A DNA stretch of 64,000 nt from DTU098 sp964498525 (GTDB lineage Bacteria > Bacillota > Desulfotomaculia > Desulfotomaculales > Pelotomaculaceae). The stretch lies in the NCBI GenBank assembly GCA_964498525.1, contig CAZCGU010000005.1, forward strand, positions 62,001-126,000, written 5' to 3'. The translations under genes and the position numbers were made by a program. A model generated the notes under the pieces. It was not told where the DNA came from. It worked only from the letters and a program-made list of their open reading frames with translations, and did no database searches. Of the stretch, positions 1-8,867 are shown one piece after another (the stretch's first letter is position 1; each line of letters opens with the position of its first letter).

Positions 1-857
1 TTAATCCCCAAAGTGCCGTATTTCAATTTCCCGTATTCGTGGAACACAAGAAGCTGGACCTGCTTTACCGTATTTCCCATGTTGTCGGCAATAAATTGTG
101 CCGTAGCCCTGGCATTTTCAATCGTATCGTTGTGATGCGGGATAACTGGCACACGTACGACGCAGGGGATATTCAACTTGCTGATCCGGGTTAGGTTTTC
201 CAGGATTAATTCGTTCCCCGCCCCGGTAAATTCTTTGTGTTTGCCGGAATCCATATGCTTGATATCCGTAAGGATATAATCCGCATATGTCAGAACCTGT
301 TCAACTATATCCCAGGCCGCGTAAAATGTGCTTTCAATACATGTATTTATCCCCAGCCTTTTACAGGCTTTCATAACCTCCATGGTGAACTGCCATTGAA
401 CCAGCGGTTCACCACCGGAAATAGTTACACCGCCCTTATTACCGTAAAAGCTGCGGTCTTTGAGGATTTCGTGCACTGCTTCCTGAACAGTCATGTGCTG
501 TCCCCATATCACCAGGGAATTTCCCGGACAGGCCTCGGCGCATTTCAGGCATTTAACGCAGAGGTCACGATTAATGGATCGTACCACATTTCCATCAATA
601 CCAAGAATCTTTTGGTAGTTGGCGTCGGGGCAGAGGTTCAAGCAGTAACCGCATTTATCTATTCCTATACACCTGTCCGGGTATACGCCAATCTCCTGGT
701 TTTTATTAAATCCTTCGGGATTGGCGCACCAAAGACAGCGAAGGGGGCATCCTTTTAAAAACAACTCGGTCCTGGTGCCGGGTCCGTCATGGACCGTATA
801 TCTCTGGATATTAAATACAACACCCGTTAGTTCATTTTTCCCTGATCCTGCTGTCAT
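1..857 (-). CDS. Glycyl radical enzyme activase (radical SAM), C-terminus cut by window edge
   Basis: It would generate the glycyl radical on the partner enzyme encoded upstream in the same operon, using S-adenosylmethionine and a [4Fe-4S] cluster. About 285 residues are visible. Near residue 36 is the radical-SAM motif GCPLRCLWC (Cys-x3-Cys-x2-Cys). Two ferredoxin-like cysteine clusters follow (CIGIDKCGYCLNLCP and CVKCLKCAEACP), which is typical of activases for dehydratase/decarboxylase-type glycyl radical enzymes rather than of PFL activase. The SAM-binding GGVTISGGEPL follows at about residue 142. The start at 857 is set by a GAGGTG ribosome site 5 bases upstream. It is the third gene of a minus-strand operon, 175 bp after the GlcG-like gene. 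The last roughly 15-20 residues lie outside the window. Confidence 0.93.
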   Translation of the reverse strand, partial: MTAGSGKNELTGVVFNIQRYTVHDGPGTRTELFLKGCPLRCLWCANPEGFNKNQEIGVYPDRCIGIDKCGYCLNLCPDANYQKILGIDGNVVRSINRDLCVKCLKCAEACPGNSLVIWGQHMTVQEAVHEILKDRSFYGNKGGVTISGGEPLVQWQFTMEVMKACKRLGINTCIESTFYAAWDIVEQVLTYADYILTDIKHMDSGKHKEFTGAGNELILENLTRISKLNIPCVVRVPVIPHHNDTIENARATAQFIADNMGNTVKQVQLLVFHEYGKLKYGTLGI

Positions 858-996
858 CTTAATCACCTCAATTCCAGCCGGCAAGGGCTGATCTTATGGC
901 CTGCTGCGCCGGCTCCACACGTGAATCTGGTGTGGGGCCGGATACACGTTCGCAAAAACACCTCCCGCTGGTTAAGCAAAAGAACCATACGGGAAA

Positions 997-1023
997 CCTG
1001 GGATGGAACGAGTCCATCCCAGG
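997..1023 (-). other. Intercistronic hairpin in the glycyl radical operon
   Basis: An 11-bp perfect inverted repeat (CCTGGGATGGA, loop ACGAG, TCCATCCCAGG) lies 10 bp past the stop of the GlcG-like gene and 140 bp before the activase. There is no clean T-run after it on the minus strand, so it looks more like an mRNA-stabilising or attenuating hairpin than a full terminator. Confidence 0.55.
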
Positions 1024-1032
1024 TAGCTTTAA

Positions 1033-1437
1033 TTAATTAAATGCTGCCAGCCCGGCTTCCGCACAGGCCATGTCCTCTTCAACCGATCCCCCGCTGACAC
1101 CAATGGCGCCGATGACTTCACCGTTTTCATCCTGCACCGGATAACCGCCGCCAAAGATAACTATTCTGCCGTTATTGGTGGTATTTAGTCCGAATAGCGG
1201 ACCCCCGGACTGGGCTGCCGCGCCCAGGACATGGGTGGGTGTTTTGGTGGCGGCAGCTGTGAAGGCTTTGTTGAGGGAAATATCGATACTGGCTAGAATT
1301 GCTCCGTCCATGCGATGCTGGGCAACCAGATTACCACCCTCATCCACCACAGCGATTATTTGCGGCACCTTGATGGCCTTTGCCTTTGCCCTGGCAGCCT
1401 TGATCATTTTAAGGGCGAGATCCAGCGTCATCTTCAT
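1033..1437 (-). CDS. GlcG/HbpS-family (DUF336) protein
   Basis: A 134-residue single-domain protein matching the GlcG/HbpS/PduO-C fold: an N-terminal helix (LDLALKMIKAARAKA), a central strand (IIAVVDEGGNLVAQHRMDG) and the glycine-rich GGYPVQDENGEVIGAIGVSG near the C-terminus. Family members bind haem or corrinoid-like ligands, or accompany diol, amine and glycolate catabolism. No specific ligand can be read here. The start at 1437 has GGGAGG upstream. It sits 45 bp after the glycyl radical enzyme and before the activase, so all three are probably co-transcribed. Function in this operon is unknown; a role in cofactor handling or oxygen protection is speculation. Confidence 0.88.
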   Translation of the reverse strand: MKMTLDLALKMIKAARAKAKAIKVPQIIAVVDEGGNLVAQHRMDGAILASIDISLNKAFTAAATKTPTHVLGAAAQSGGPLFGLNTTNNGRIVIFGGGYPVQDENGEVIGAIGVSGGSVEEDMACAEAGLAAFN

Positions 1438-1482
1438 GCAGTCCTGCCTCCCATCGTGCCCATGAACCTTGCGGGCCTGAGT

Positions 1483-3993
1483 TTAAAACTCCAATTCCGT
1501 CCTGTTAATAAGATCCTGTTGCAGACTGGGGTCTAATTCAGTGAAAAAGGCGCTGTAGCCGGCGACCCTTATAATCAGTCCCTTGTATTTTTCCGGGTGC
1601 TTTACCGCATCTTCCAGTACCGCCCTGCTGATAACGTTGATTTGATTGTGCATACCTTTGCGCTGGAAGTAGATTTTCATCATATTTATAAAGTTTTCGT
1701 CCCCTACTTCACCCATAAGGGTTGAGGGTGTAAACTTCATATTAAGCAAAGTCCCGTTGGAAGCTATGCCGTGATCAAGGGTGGATACAGATTTAACCAC
1801 CGCGGTCGGACCGGAAATATCGTGTGAGCCCCTGAGGGTATGGACCGGGGACACTCCGTCGGCCACAGGCTCTCCCACTTTTCTTCCGTCCGGTGTGGCG
1901 CCCTGCATGGCGCCGGCGGGTATATTGCCCGATACCGGATACAATCCCGGCTGGAAGATTCCGTCGTGGGCATTCGGGCGTTTTTCCAGGTGCTTGCAGT
2001 AAGAAAGGGCGGCAAACCTGGCCAGCTCATCGGCATACTCGTCGTCGTTGCCGTAATGGTGAACCTTGCTGCTGTTTACCAGCGCGTATAAAGCCTCGTG
2101 TCCTTTCCAGTCCTTCTTCAGCGCATCCAGGAACTCTGCCCCGGTAACCTTTTTTTCGTCAAAGACCAGCTGCTTAATTGCCGCCAGTCCATCCGCCACG
2201 TTGGCTGTTCCCACACCCTGGGGGCCGGTAAAGTTGTATCTGGCCCCGCCGGCGGTTACGTCAATACCCTTGTCGATGCAGTCTTCAATTAAAATTGACA
2301 AATAGGGAAGGGGTTTTCGGGTTTGGTGGGCGATATCTTCACAATTGAGGAATGAGATGAGGCGATCCACCCAATATTTCATCTGTTTATCATAGGATTG
2401 CTCAACTTCTTCGAATGATTTGAAATCAGCCAGCGAACCGGTTGGGATCCCCAGCTGTCCCCCTGCGCCTGCACATATGGGATAGCGGAAACATTTTTCA
2501 TTACAGGTCATGCACCGGCCATTATTAAGCGACAGTTCAAACACCTTGTTCATATTAAAGAAACAGGCGTCGTGCCAGCCGTATTCACGTCCGCCGGCAT
2601 CGGGTTCAACACAGCCAAGAGCGTTATAGTCCCGGGCGTCCTCAATTGTTCTGCCCCGGTTGACCATACTGGGGATGATCACTTCATCATTAAAAAAGGA
2701 GGGTAAGCCAAAGCCCATTTTGGCCACCTTGGTGCATTTCACCCACCATTCGTAAGGTTGATTCAGGTGGTGCCTGGTGGTTATCCAGGGGGCTTGCAGC
2801 CTGAGATGAGCCAGCGCGTCAATACCCATGAAGCTCAGTTCATTGGTGGCGTCTTCGCCGCCGGGTGTCACTCCGCCAAGGGTCAGGGACGGCCCGCCTA
2901 TTTCGACGCCGCCGAAAGCCTGGGTAGAGCCCGCATCCCTGATCTTGGTGAGTTCGCAGACCTTGAGCCAGAAGCACTCGATCAATTCCTGCATAAACTC
3001 TCTGGTGGCGTTACCATCCTCCAGATCTTTTTTATAGAAGGGGTACATATACTGATCAAAACGTCCGTAGGCAATTGAATGCCCGTTTCCTTCAATCAAA
3101 ATGGCAACAGTGATGAACCACGCCATCTGAATGGCCTCATGGAAAGTCCTGGGCGGATTCTCGGCAATCCAGTCGCAAGCCCCGGCGCACTTCAGGAGTT
3201 GATTATCCTTCCTGGCGAAAGCCATTTCCTTTGCTTTTTCGGCGTATCTCCGGATATATGTGGTGATTGCCTCCAGGCAGATCAATTCCGCCCGGTAAAA
3301 ATTATTTTTCCTGATGCCTTCAGGAAGGGTTAGATCCAGTTCAGCCATCTTCTTTTCTACTTTTTCGCGCATACCCTTCCAGCCATTGGCTAACAGCATC
3401 TCAAAACGGGGGGAACAGTGGCCAATTCCCCCAAAGAAATAGTTGCCCGGAAGGAACAGCCCTTTGCCATAGGCAGCTTCACCCTTGAGTTCGTCATCGG
3501 TCATGAGGCTTTTAGCCAGATCGTGTACGGTATTGTTTTTCCAGTAGGGGTGAATGGCCCTTAGAGCTTCCTCTGTTTCTTTGGTGTACTCAAAACGGTC
3601 GCCATCCCTTTTGTTAAAGGGAGCGTTATCAAATTCATCGATGAACCAATCATAGGAGAACTCCGGAAAAACAGGCGCGCTTCTGGGGGGCGCCGCCATG
3701 TCGCCGAGAATCAGGTTGTCATTGATATAGATGGGAACCTCTCTTAGTACTTCCCGGAATGCTTCCGCACATCTTACGATATAGGGTTTTTCAACATTAT
3801 TCTTCATGGTTTCGGTCCAGATAACCGCCCTGTTTTCGTCGATGGTGTGGGGGGTATCCAAAAATTCTTTTCTTAACTTGTTGATCCTGGCAAAAGGAGA
3901 AAAATTGCCGTCCCCCATACCCGATGTTCCCGTGCCCCAGTCGTTATCAAAGGGTTCCAAACCGTATTCCAGCATGGTTTTTGCGATGGCCAT
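1483..3993 (-). CDS. Glycyl radical enzyme (dehydratase/decarboxylase/lyase class)
   Basis: An 836-residue glycyl radical enzyme. The active-site thiyl cysteine and the following acid are in GCVEPDAGGREYGWHD (Cys461, Glu463); the glycyl radical loop is RVAGYSAFF (Gly812) near the C-terminus. A single active-site Cys followed by Val-Glu-Pro excludes pyruvate formate-lyase, which has a Cys-Cys pair. It points to the group that includes choline lyase, glycerol dehydratase and arylacetate decarboxylases; the substrate cannot be assigned by eye. The start has GGAGG 7 bases upstream. It is the first gene of the operon with the GlcG-like protein and the activase. It is divergent from a PocR-domain two-component system that probably controls it. 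No microcompartment shell genes and no HpdC-type small subunit are visible. Confidence 0.92.
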   Translation of the reverse strand: MAIAKTMLEYGLEPFDNDWGTGTSGMGDGNFSPFARINKLRKEFLDTPHTIDENRAVIWTETMKNNVEKPYIVRCAEAFREVLREVPIYINDNLILGDMAAPPRSAPVFPEFSYDWFIDEFDNAPFNKRDGDRFEYTKETEEALRAIHPYWKNNTVHDLAKSLMTDDELKGEAAYGKGLFLPGNYFFGGIGHCSPRFEMLLANGWKGMREKVEKKMAELDLTLPEGIRKNNFYRAELICLEAITTYIRRYAEKAKEMAFARKDNQLLKCAGACDWIAENPPRTFHEAIQMAWFITVAILIEGNGHSIAYGRFDQYMYPFYKKDLEDGNATREFMQELIECFWLKVCELTKIRDAGSTQAFGGVEIGGPSLTLGGVTPGGEDATNELSFMGIDALAHLRLQAPWITTRHHLNQPYEWWVKCTKVAKMGFGLPSFFNDEVIIPSMVNRGRTIEDARDYNALGCVEPDAGGREYGWHDACFFNMNKVFELSLNNGRCMTCNEKCFRYPICAGAGGQLGIPTGSLADFKSFEEVEQSYDKQMKYWVDRLISFLNCEDIAHQTRKPLPYLSILIEDCIDKGIDVTAGGARYNFTGPQGVGTANVADGLAAIKQLVFDEKKVTGAEFLDALKKDWKGHEALYALVNSSKVHHYGNDDEYADELARFAALSYCKHLEKRPNAHDGIFQPGLYPVSGNIPAGAMQGATPDGRKVGEPVADGVSPVHTLRGSHDISGPTAVVKSVSTLDHGIASNGTLLNMKFTPSTLMGEVGDENFINMMKIYFQRKGMHNQINVISRAVLEDAVKHPEKYKGLIIRVAGYSAFFTELDPSLQQDLINRTELEF

Positions 3994-4602
3994 TTTATTG
4001 CCTCCAATCTTTCAATTCATGGAACAACCGTGCTTTAGCGACCGTCACCCAACACTGCCAGACCTTGCCGCCTTTTTTATCCCTCCTTTGTTTATTTCCG
4101 GACGGGTCTGAAACGTCCCTTTGCCTCAAGCCGAAGGCAGCTTTCCGCTGATCCGCTAAGTCTATTTTAGGAAAAGACATGTTTAAAGTCATGAAAGGGA
4201 CTTATCGTTCCCTGATAGTTTTTTGTTATAAAATACTTTATGAAAGGGCAAGCCAAATCAGGTTGCAAAAAGATGTAAAAATATTCACTAAATTGGACAA
4301 GGTTATTACATCGGACCGGAAATGAGGCCGAAAAAACCATGGCTTTGACGGGGTTTCCCGGCGATGTAAGGTTAGATGAGGGCAGGATTTAAGCGGGGAA
4401 ACGGGGTTCAAATCGAAAAGGGACCCCGGGCGATTCCCGGCAAAGGGAACCAATCCAACCAAAGTAATGAGGTCAGGTGTGGTTTGAATCTTTAGAATTT
4501 ATTTGCTAAAATTGAAATAGGTTTTGGTTTTGACCCGTGGCGGCATTTCAATAAAATATTTTATCCTCGCACTCCTAAACATAGGAAGGAGAGGTGTTTG
4601 CA
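3994..4602. promoter_or_regulatory. Divergent control region between radical-enzyme operon and two-component genes
   Basis: About 600 bp without a convincing gene. It contains two direct copies of ATGAAAGGG (4191-4199 and 4240-4248, 49 bp apart) and a short inverted repeat AGGGACTTATCGTTCCCT between them. These are plausible binding sites for the AraC-type regulator encoded to the right. AT-rich stretches (TTATAAAATACTTTATG and others) suit promoters in both directions. No sigma-54 element was found here on either strand. Confidence 0.45.
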
Positions 4603-5883
4603 GTGAATAGTGGTTTTGATATATTTAGAGGCTACCGCATGCAACCCTCCAATTTGACTTCACCTCAATCCAACGGACTTCTCCTGGTGGATTTCGTGAA
4701 CACCAAAATTCTCAATACCATACAGGATAAGTTTACCCAGGTTACAGGGGTGCACAGCGTTATAACCGATACGGAAGGACGTCCGCTAACTAAAATTGAT
4801 ACGTTCACCAGGTTTTGCAAATTGATTCGTTCCTTACCTGAAGGTAAAAAAAGGTGCGAGGAATGTGACCGGGAAAAAAGCATGGATGCGGCGCGCAAGG
4901 GGGAAGCAATCTTTTATAAATGCCATGCGGGGTTAATTGATGCGGCAATGCCCATCGTGCTGAACAACCATCACCTGGGAAATTTTTTATGCGGCCAGGT
5001 TGTCCTGCAGGGTGAGGAACTGGATTACGACGATATAAAGAAAAGGGTCAAGGACCTTAATATTGATGAAAGCCTGCTGCGCCCCTATCTGGAGGAGATT
5101 GAGGTTGTAACCGAAGAAAAACTAATAACCGCTTTGGAAATGATGACTTTAATGACCAATTACATTGTGGAGATGGGCGCCGTCAACATTATTCAAAAAC
5201 AATTGATGACAGAGATGAGGGCCAAGGCGGAACTGGAAAACCTGCTCAAGGAAACGGAGTATAAGGCCTTATTGGCCCAGATTAACCCCCATTTTTTATT
5301 TAACTGCCTGAACACCCTGGGGCGGGTTGCGCTGGCTGAAGGGGCCTATGAAACCCAGGAACTGATTTATTCCATTTCGGATATGTTAAGAAGCCTGCTC
5401 AAACATACGGACAGAATAATATCCCTGGAGGAAGAGCTAAAGTATGTTAACGACTACCTGGCAATCCAGGGGGCCAGGTTTGAGGATCGAATTTCCGCAG
5501 TATATGAAATATGTGACGATGTCAGGGCGGCGGCCCTGCCTAAATTCACTATTCAGCCACTGGTGGAAAATGCCATTGTTCATGGACTGGAGCCGCAAAT
5601 AGAGGGTGGAACCTTAACTATTAAGGCTGCTGAAATGGACAACAATGTAGTTATTGAAATAATTGATACAGGTGTGGGTATCACTAAAAATAAATTGGAG
5701 GAGCTGCGACAGCTTATTCAAGGTAAAGGTTCTTATTCCGGCGGAAAACTAAAAAGTCTGGGCCTGATCAGCGTTCATCAAAGAATCCAGCACTATTTCG
5801 GTCCACCCTATGGCTTGCAGCTAAATCCGGCCGGAAAAGGCTTCAGGGTAACTGTTACCCTGCCCTTTATCACCAAGGACTAA
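4603..5883 (+). CDS. PocR-domain sensor histidine kinase (LytS/YesM type)
   Basis: The N-terminal third is a PocR ligand-sensing domain with the expected cysteines (FC...RCEECDRE...YKCHAG). There is no transmembrane segment, so it should sense a cytoplasmic metabolite. A short coiled stretch is followed by a His_kinase domain with AQINPHFLFNCLNTL (phospho-acceptor His at about residue 230) and an HATPase domain (VENAIVHGLE, DTGVGI). GTG at 4603 is chosen because GGAGAG sits about 9 bases upstream; an earlier GTG at 4594 overlaps that site. It is followed 12 bp later by its response regulator. PocR domains are known from propanediol regulation, and this pair probably switches on the adjacent radical-enzyme operon (inference from position). 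Confidence 0.9.
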   Translation: MNSGFDIFRGYRMQPSNLTSPQSNGLLLVDFVNTKILNTIQDKFTQVTGVHSVITDTEGRPLTKIDTFTRFCKLIRSLPEGKKRCEECDREKSMDAARKGEAIFYKCHAGLIDAAMPIVLNNHHLGNFLCGQVVLQGEELDYDDIKKRVKDLNIDESLLRPYLEEIEVVTEEKLITALEMMTLMTNYIVEMGAVNIIQKQLMTEMRAKAELENLLKETEYKALLAQINPHFLFNCLNTLGRVALAEGAYETQELIYSISDMLRSLLKHTDRIISLEEELKYVNDYLAIQGARFEDRISAVYEICDDVRAAALPKFTIQPLVENAIVHGLEPQIEGGTLTIKAAEMDNNVVIEIIDTGVGITKNKLEELRQLIQGKGSYSGGKLKSLGLISVHQRIQHYFGPPYGLQLNPAGKGFRVTVTLPFITKD

Positions 5884-5895
5884 AGGAACATTATT

Positions 5896-7524
5896 ATGTA
5901 CAGTGTACTGATTGTAGACGATGAGAAGCTGGAAAGAACGGCCCTTCGCCTGATCATAGAAAAAACAATGCCAGCTTTCCAGGTTATTGGTGAGGCTAGA
6001 AATGGCAACGAAGCTGTGGATTTGGCAATAGGTTTAAGGCCGGACATTATCTTAATGGATATTAAAATGCCCGGCAGATCGGGTTTAGAGGCTGCGGAGG
6101 AAATAATCAAAGCACATCCCGAAGCCAGGGTTATAGTATTGTCCGCCTTTGACTATTTTGACTACGCCCAGAAGGCCCTCCATGTTGGGACGGTGGGTTA
6201 CTTATTGAAACCAGTGCGCCCCAGGGAGCTAAAAAAAGTATTGGACGCCTGTATCGGCAAAATGGAGGAAAGGGCCCGCTTGCTGGAAGAAAATCGAAGA
6301 ATCAGAGAACAACTATCAGAATTGTGGCCTTATATCCAATCGTCATTTATTTATGATCTCGTTAATGGTAACATTTCCAGTGAGCAGGAGCTTAAACAGC
6401 GGGCCAGCATCCTTGGCATCGACTTGTTTCCCGCGCTGGTGATGGTTCTTGGAATTGAGAAAACGGGGGCCGTGGCCGAATCAACAAACGAGTTTAAGAA
6501 CCAACTAACCAGGCAAAGGGTATATGGGGTTATCCAGGATGTTTTCCGGGATTGTTCGTCTGTTCTGGTAACACCGGTAATGGCTGAAAAATTTGTCCTG
6601 TTAATCCCCTCTGTTTGCAAAAACGGGGCTGAAACCTTTTATAGCTTTTGCCACCGCAAAGGAAAGGCGATTATCCGTCAGTTATCGGAAAACGGCATCT
6701 CAATCAGCATCGGAGCGGGAAGATGTTACGAGGATGCGCTGAAAATCCGGAAATCATACCTGGAAGCTCTGGAGAATCAACGGGGGTCTTCTTTTGCCGG
6801 AGGAAACGAAATCTTTACCTGTTTTAATTGCAGCTCAACTGCTTGTCAGCAATTGTGCGAAGATCATTACCTTAAGGGATCCGAATTGTTTGATTTAATA
6901 GGCGGGGGTGATTGGGAAGGGCTTGCCAGGGCCATTGATTTAACATGGGAAAATATTCGCAACAGTAACCTGGGCGAAGAACTGCAAAAGGCTACAGCCC
7001 TTGAATTGCTGATAATTCTATACCGGGTTGTGGCAACCAGTACATTTGCAACACAACCAATGGCTGTGTTAAGCCTGAACAATATCAGGAATTTGATGGA
7101 CAGCAACAACATCAGCCAGCTGGGTGAATCCTTCCGTGCGGCGGTTAATGAAATAATTGATGTTATTAAAGGGAAAAAGGACATTGCAGCTTCAATAGTC
7201 AGGGTTACTCAAAACTACATCAGGGAGAATTACTCCAGGGAAATTACTTTGGAAGACGCCGCCAGGCATGTGCATGTCAGTCCCTGCTATCTGAGCAGGA
7301 TCTTCAGCAAGGAGGCGGGCTTGTCCTTTAAAAAGTACCTGACAAATACCAAACTTAATTATGCCAAGAAGTTACTGTTGTTGACTTATAAACCTGTAAG
7401 TGAAATAGCCTTTGATGCAGGTTACCGCGATGTCAGTTATTTTTGCCGGGTTTTTAAACAGAGCCAGGGTCTTTCACCCAATGAATACCGGGCGGCATAC
7501 AGGTCCAGGGGCGGATTTGGTTAG
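5896..7524 (+). CDS. Response regulator, REC + AraC DNA-binding domain (YesN type)
   Basis: A 542-residue regulator. The receiver domain spans residues 1-120 with acidic pocket Asp8/Asp9, phospho-acceptor Asp55 (ILMDIKMPG) and Lys105 (LLKPVRP). A long middle region, as in YesN-type proteins, is followed by an AraC double helix-turn-helix over the last 100 residues (ITLEDAARHVHVSPCYLSRIF and the second helix pair ending in SQGLSPNEYR). The ribosome site AAAGGA is 8 bases before ATG. It is co-transcribed with the PocR kinase. Likely targets are the divergent radical-enzyme promoter and possibly the nitrilase; this is inferred from neighbourhood only. Confidence 0.92.
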   Translation: MYSVLIVDDEKLERTALRLIIEKTMPAFQVIGEARNGNEAVDLAIGLRPDIILMDIKMPGRSGLEAAEEIIKAHPEARVIVLSAFDYFDYAQKALHVGTVGYLLKPVRPRELKKVLDACIGKMEERARLLEENRRIREQLSELWPYIQSSFIYDLVNGNISSEQELKQRASILGIDLFPALVMVLGIEKTGAVAESTNEFKNQLTRQRVYGVIQDVFRDCSSVLVTPVMAEKFVLLIPSVCKNGAETFYSFCHRKGKAIIRQLSENGISISIGAGRCYEDALKIRKSYLEALENQRGSSFAGGNEIFTCFNCSSTACQQLCEDHYLKGSELFDLIGGGDWEGLARAIDLTWENIRNSNLGEELQKATALELLIILYRVVATSTFATQPMAVLSLNNIRNLMDSNNISQLGESFRAAVNEIIDVIKGKKDIAASIVRVTQNYIRENYSREITLEDAARHVHVSPCYLSRIFSKEAGLSFKKYLTNTKLNYAKKLLLLTYKPVSEIAFDAGYRDVSYFCRVFKQSQGLSPNEYRAAYRSRGGFG

Positions 7525-7676
7525 GTCCCCGGTCTTTGACAAAATTGGGTGTTGATAGAACTTGGTTGCTGATTTCATCGCCAGGATCTCATTTCGGTTT
7601 GCCATAAATTTGGATAACGTGCCTTTTGTGCTTATATCTGAACCGGCCTGTTGCCTTTTCATTTTTGATTGTTTTT

Positions 7677-7692
7677 TGGCATAAAACTTGCT
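7677..7692 (+). promoter_or_regulatory. Putative sigma-54 (-24/-12) promoter for the nitrilase
   Basis: TGGCATAAAACTTGCT matches the RpoN consensus TGGCAC-N5-TTGCW, with GG and GC exactly 10 bases apart. It lies 54 bp before the nitrilase ATG, so a transcript would start near 7703. No enhancer-binding (AAA+) activator gene is visible in the window. Confidence 0.6.
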
Positions 7693-7746
7693 TCTTAAAG
7701 TTAGCGCAGGTTTGATCAAGTCTAAAAATCTTGGGGGGTTATTCTA

Positions 7747-8736
7747 ATGTCTGAAGAAAAAAGTGTAAAGGTTGCAATTGTCCAGGCAACTCCGGCTATG
7801 TTCGACACTCCTTCCACGATTAAGAAGGTTTGCGCGCTTATCAAGGAGGCCGGGGCCAATGGCGCCAGGATTATGTTATTTCCCGAGGCATTTGTCGGTG
7901 GGTATCCCAAAGGCATGTATTTTGGTGTTCGCGTTGGCATGAGAACAATAGAAGGAAGAAAGGATTACCGCCGTTACCATGACAATGCCATCCTGATTCC
8001 CGGGGCGGAGACGGATAAGATCGGCAGGGCAGCGGCCCAGGCCGGCGCCTATGTCGTGCTGGGTGTTATCGAGAAGGAAACAAACAGCTCCACGGTATAC
8101 TGCACTGCCTTGTTCTTCGGGCCGGACGGCAAGGTTCTCGGCAAGCACCGCAAGATAAAACCCACCGCTGCTGAAAGATACATCTGGGGCGAAGGTGACG
8201 GCAGCACGCTGCCTGTTTTTGATACCCCTTACGGCAAGATGGGCGCCGTCATCTGCTGGGAAAATTACATGCCCCTGCTAAGATCCGCCATGTACGGCAA
8301 GGGTGTGCGCATCTATCTTGCTCCCACCTTTGACGCCCGGGACAGCTGGCAGATATCCATGCGGCATATTGCCCTGGAGGGCCGCTGCTTCGTAATTACC
8401 TGCAACCAGTACCTGACCAAGTCCGCCTATCCCACTGACCTGTACTGCTATGAAGAACTGGCTGATCAGCCCGAGGTGCTGCACCGGGGCGGGTCCGCCA
8501 TCATCAACCCCTATGGAGAGTACCTGGCGGGGCCGCTTTGGGACAGGGAGGGCATCGAATACGCCATACTGGATCTTGGTCAAATTGAAGAAACCCGCTT
8601 TGATTTTGATGTTTGCGGGCATTACACCCGCCCGGATTTACTTAGATTAAATGTCAACGAGGTCAGGCAGGATACCTTCATTTATGAAAGCGAAATCCCC
8701 TGCTGCGAGCCGGAGAAAAGCGAAGACGAGGGATAA
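7747..8736 (+). CDS. Nitrilase (C-N hydrolase family, EC 3.5.5 type)
   Basis: A 329-residue cytoplasmic carbon-nitrogen hydrolase that would convert an organic nitrile to the carboxylate and ammonia. The triad is visible: Glu47 (FPEAFVGGYPKG), Lys136 (HRKIKPT) and Cys170 (VICWENYMPL). The CWENYMPL context is that of true nitrilases, as opposed to amidases or cyanide dihydratases, and resembles arylacetonitrilases. The RBS is GGGGGG 8 bases before ATG. It is a single-gene unit: a sigma-54-like promoter lies upstream and a strong terminator follows. Its position beside a glycyl radical operon suggests the product acid may be related to the radical enzyme's substrate, but that is inference. Confidence 0.9.
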   Translation: MSEEKSVKVAIVQATPAMFDTPSTIKKVCALIKEAGANGARIMLFPEAFVGGYPKGMYFGVRVGMRTIEGRKDYRRYHDNAILIPGAETDKIGRAAAQAGAYVVLGVIEKETNSSTVYCTALFFGPDGKVLGKHRKIKPTAAERYIWGEGDGSTLPVFDTPYGKMGAVICWENYMPLLRSAMYGKGVRIYLAPTFDARDSWQISMRHIALEGRCFVITCNQYLTKSAYPTDLYCYEELADQPEVLHRGGSAIINPYGEYLAGPLWDREGIEYAILDLGQIEETRFDFDVCGHYTRPDLLRLNVNEVRQDTFIYESEIPCCEPEKSEDEG

Positions 8737-8793
8737 AATCTTAATAGTAATTGTTTCTTTCTGTGCAGGATTAAAATACCCGGGCGCACATCA

Positions 8794-8832
8794 AAGGGTG
8801 TCAAGAGAACAAGCCTCTTGACACCCTTTTTT
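8794..8832 (+). terminator. Rho-independent terminator after the nitrilase
   Basis: A 14-bp perfect stem (AAGGGTGTCAAGAG / CTCTTGACACCCTT) with a 7-base loop is followed by a T-run ending at 8832. It may also serve the converging surface-protein gene. Confidence 0.93.
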
Positions 8833-8867
8833 CATGCAGCATATCGTTTTGCGTTTTGTATACCCGC

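Noticed and set aside
1483..3993. Pyruvate formate-lyase
   Set aside because: The active site has GCVEP rather than the Cys-Cys pair of PFL, and the activase has extra ferredoxin clusters.
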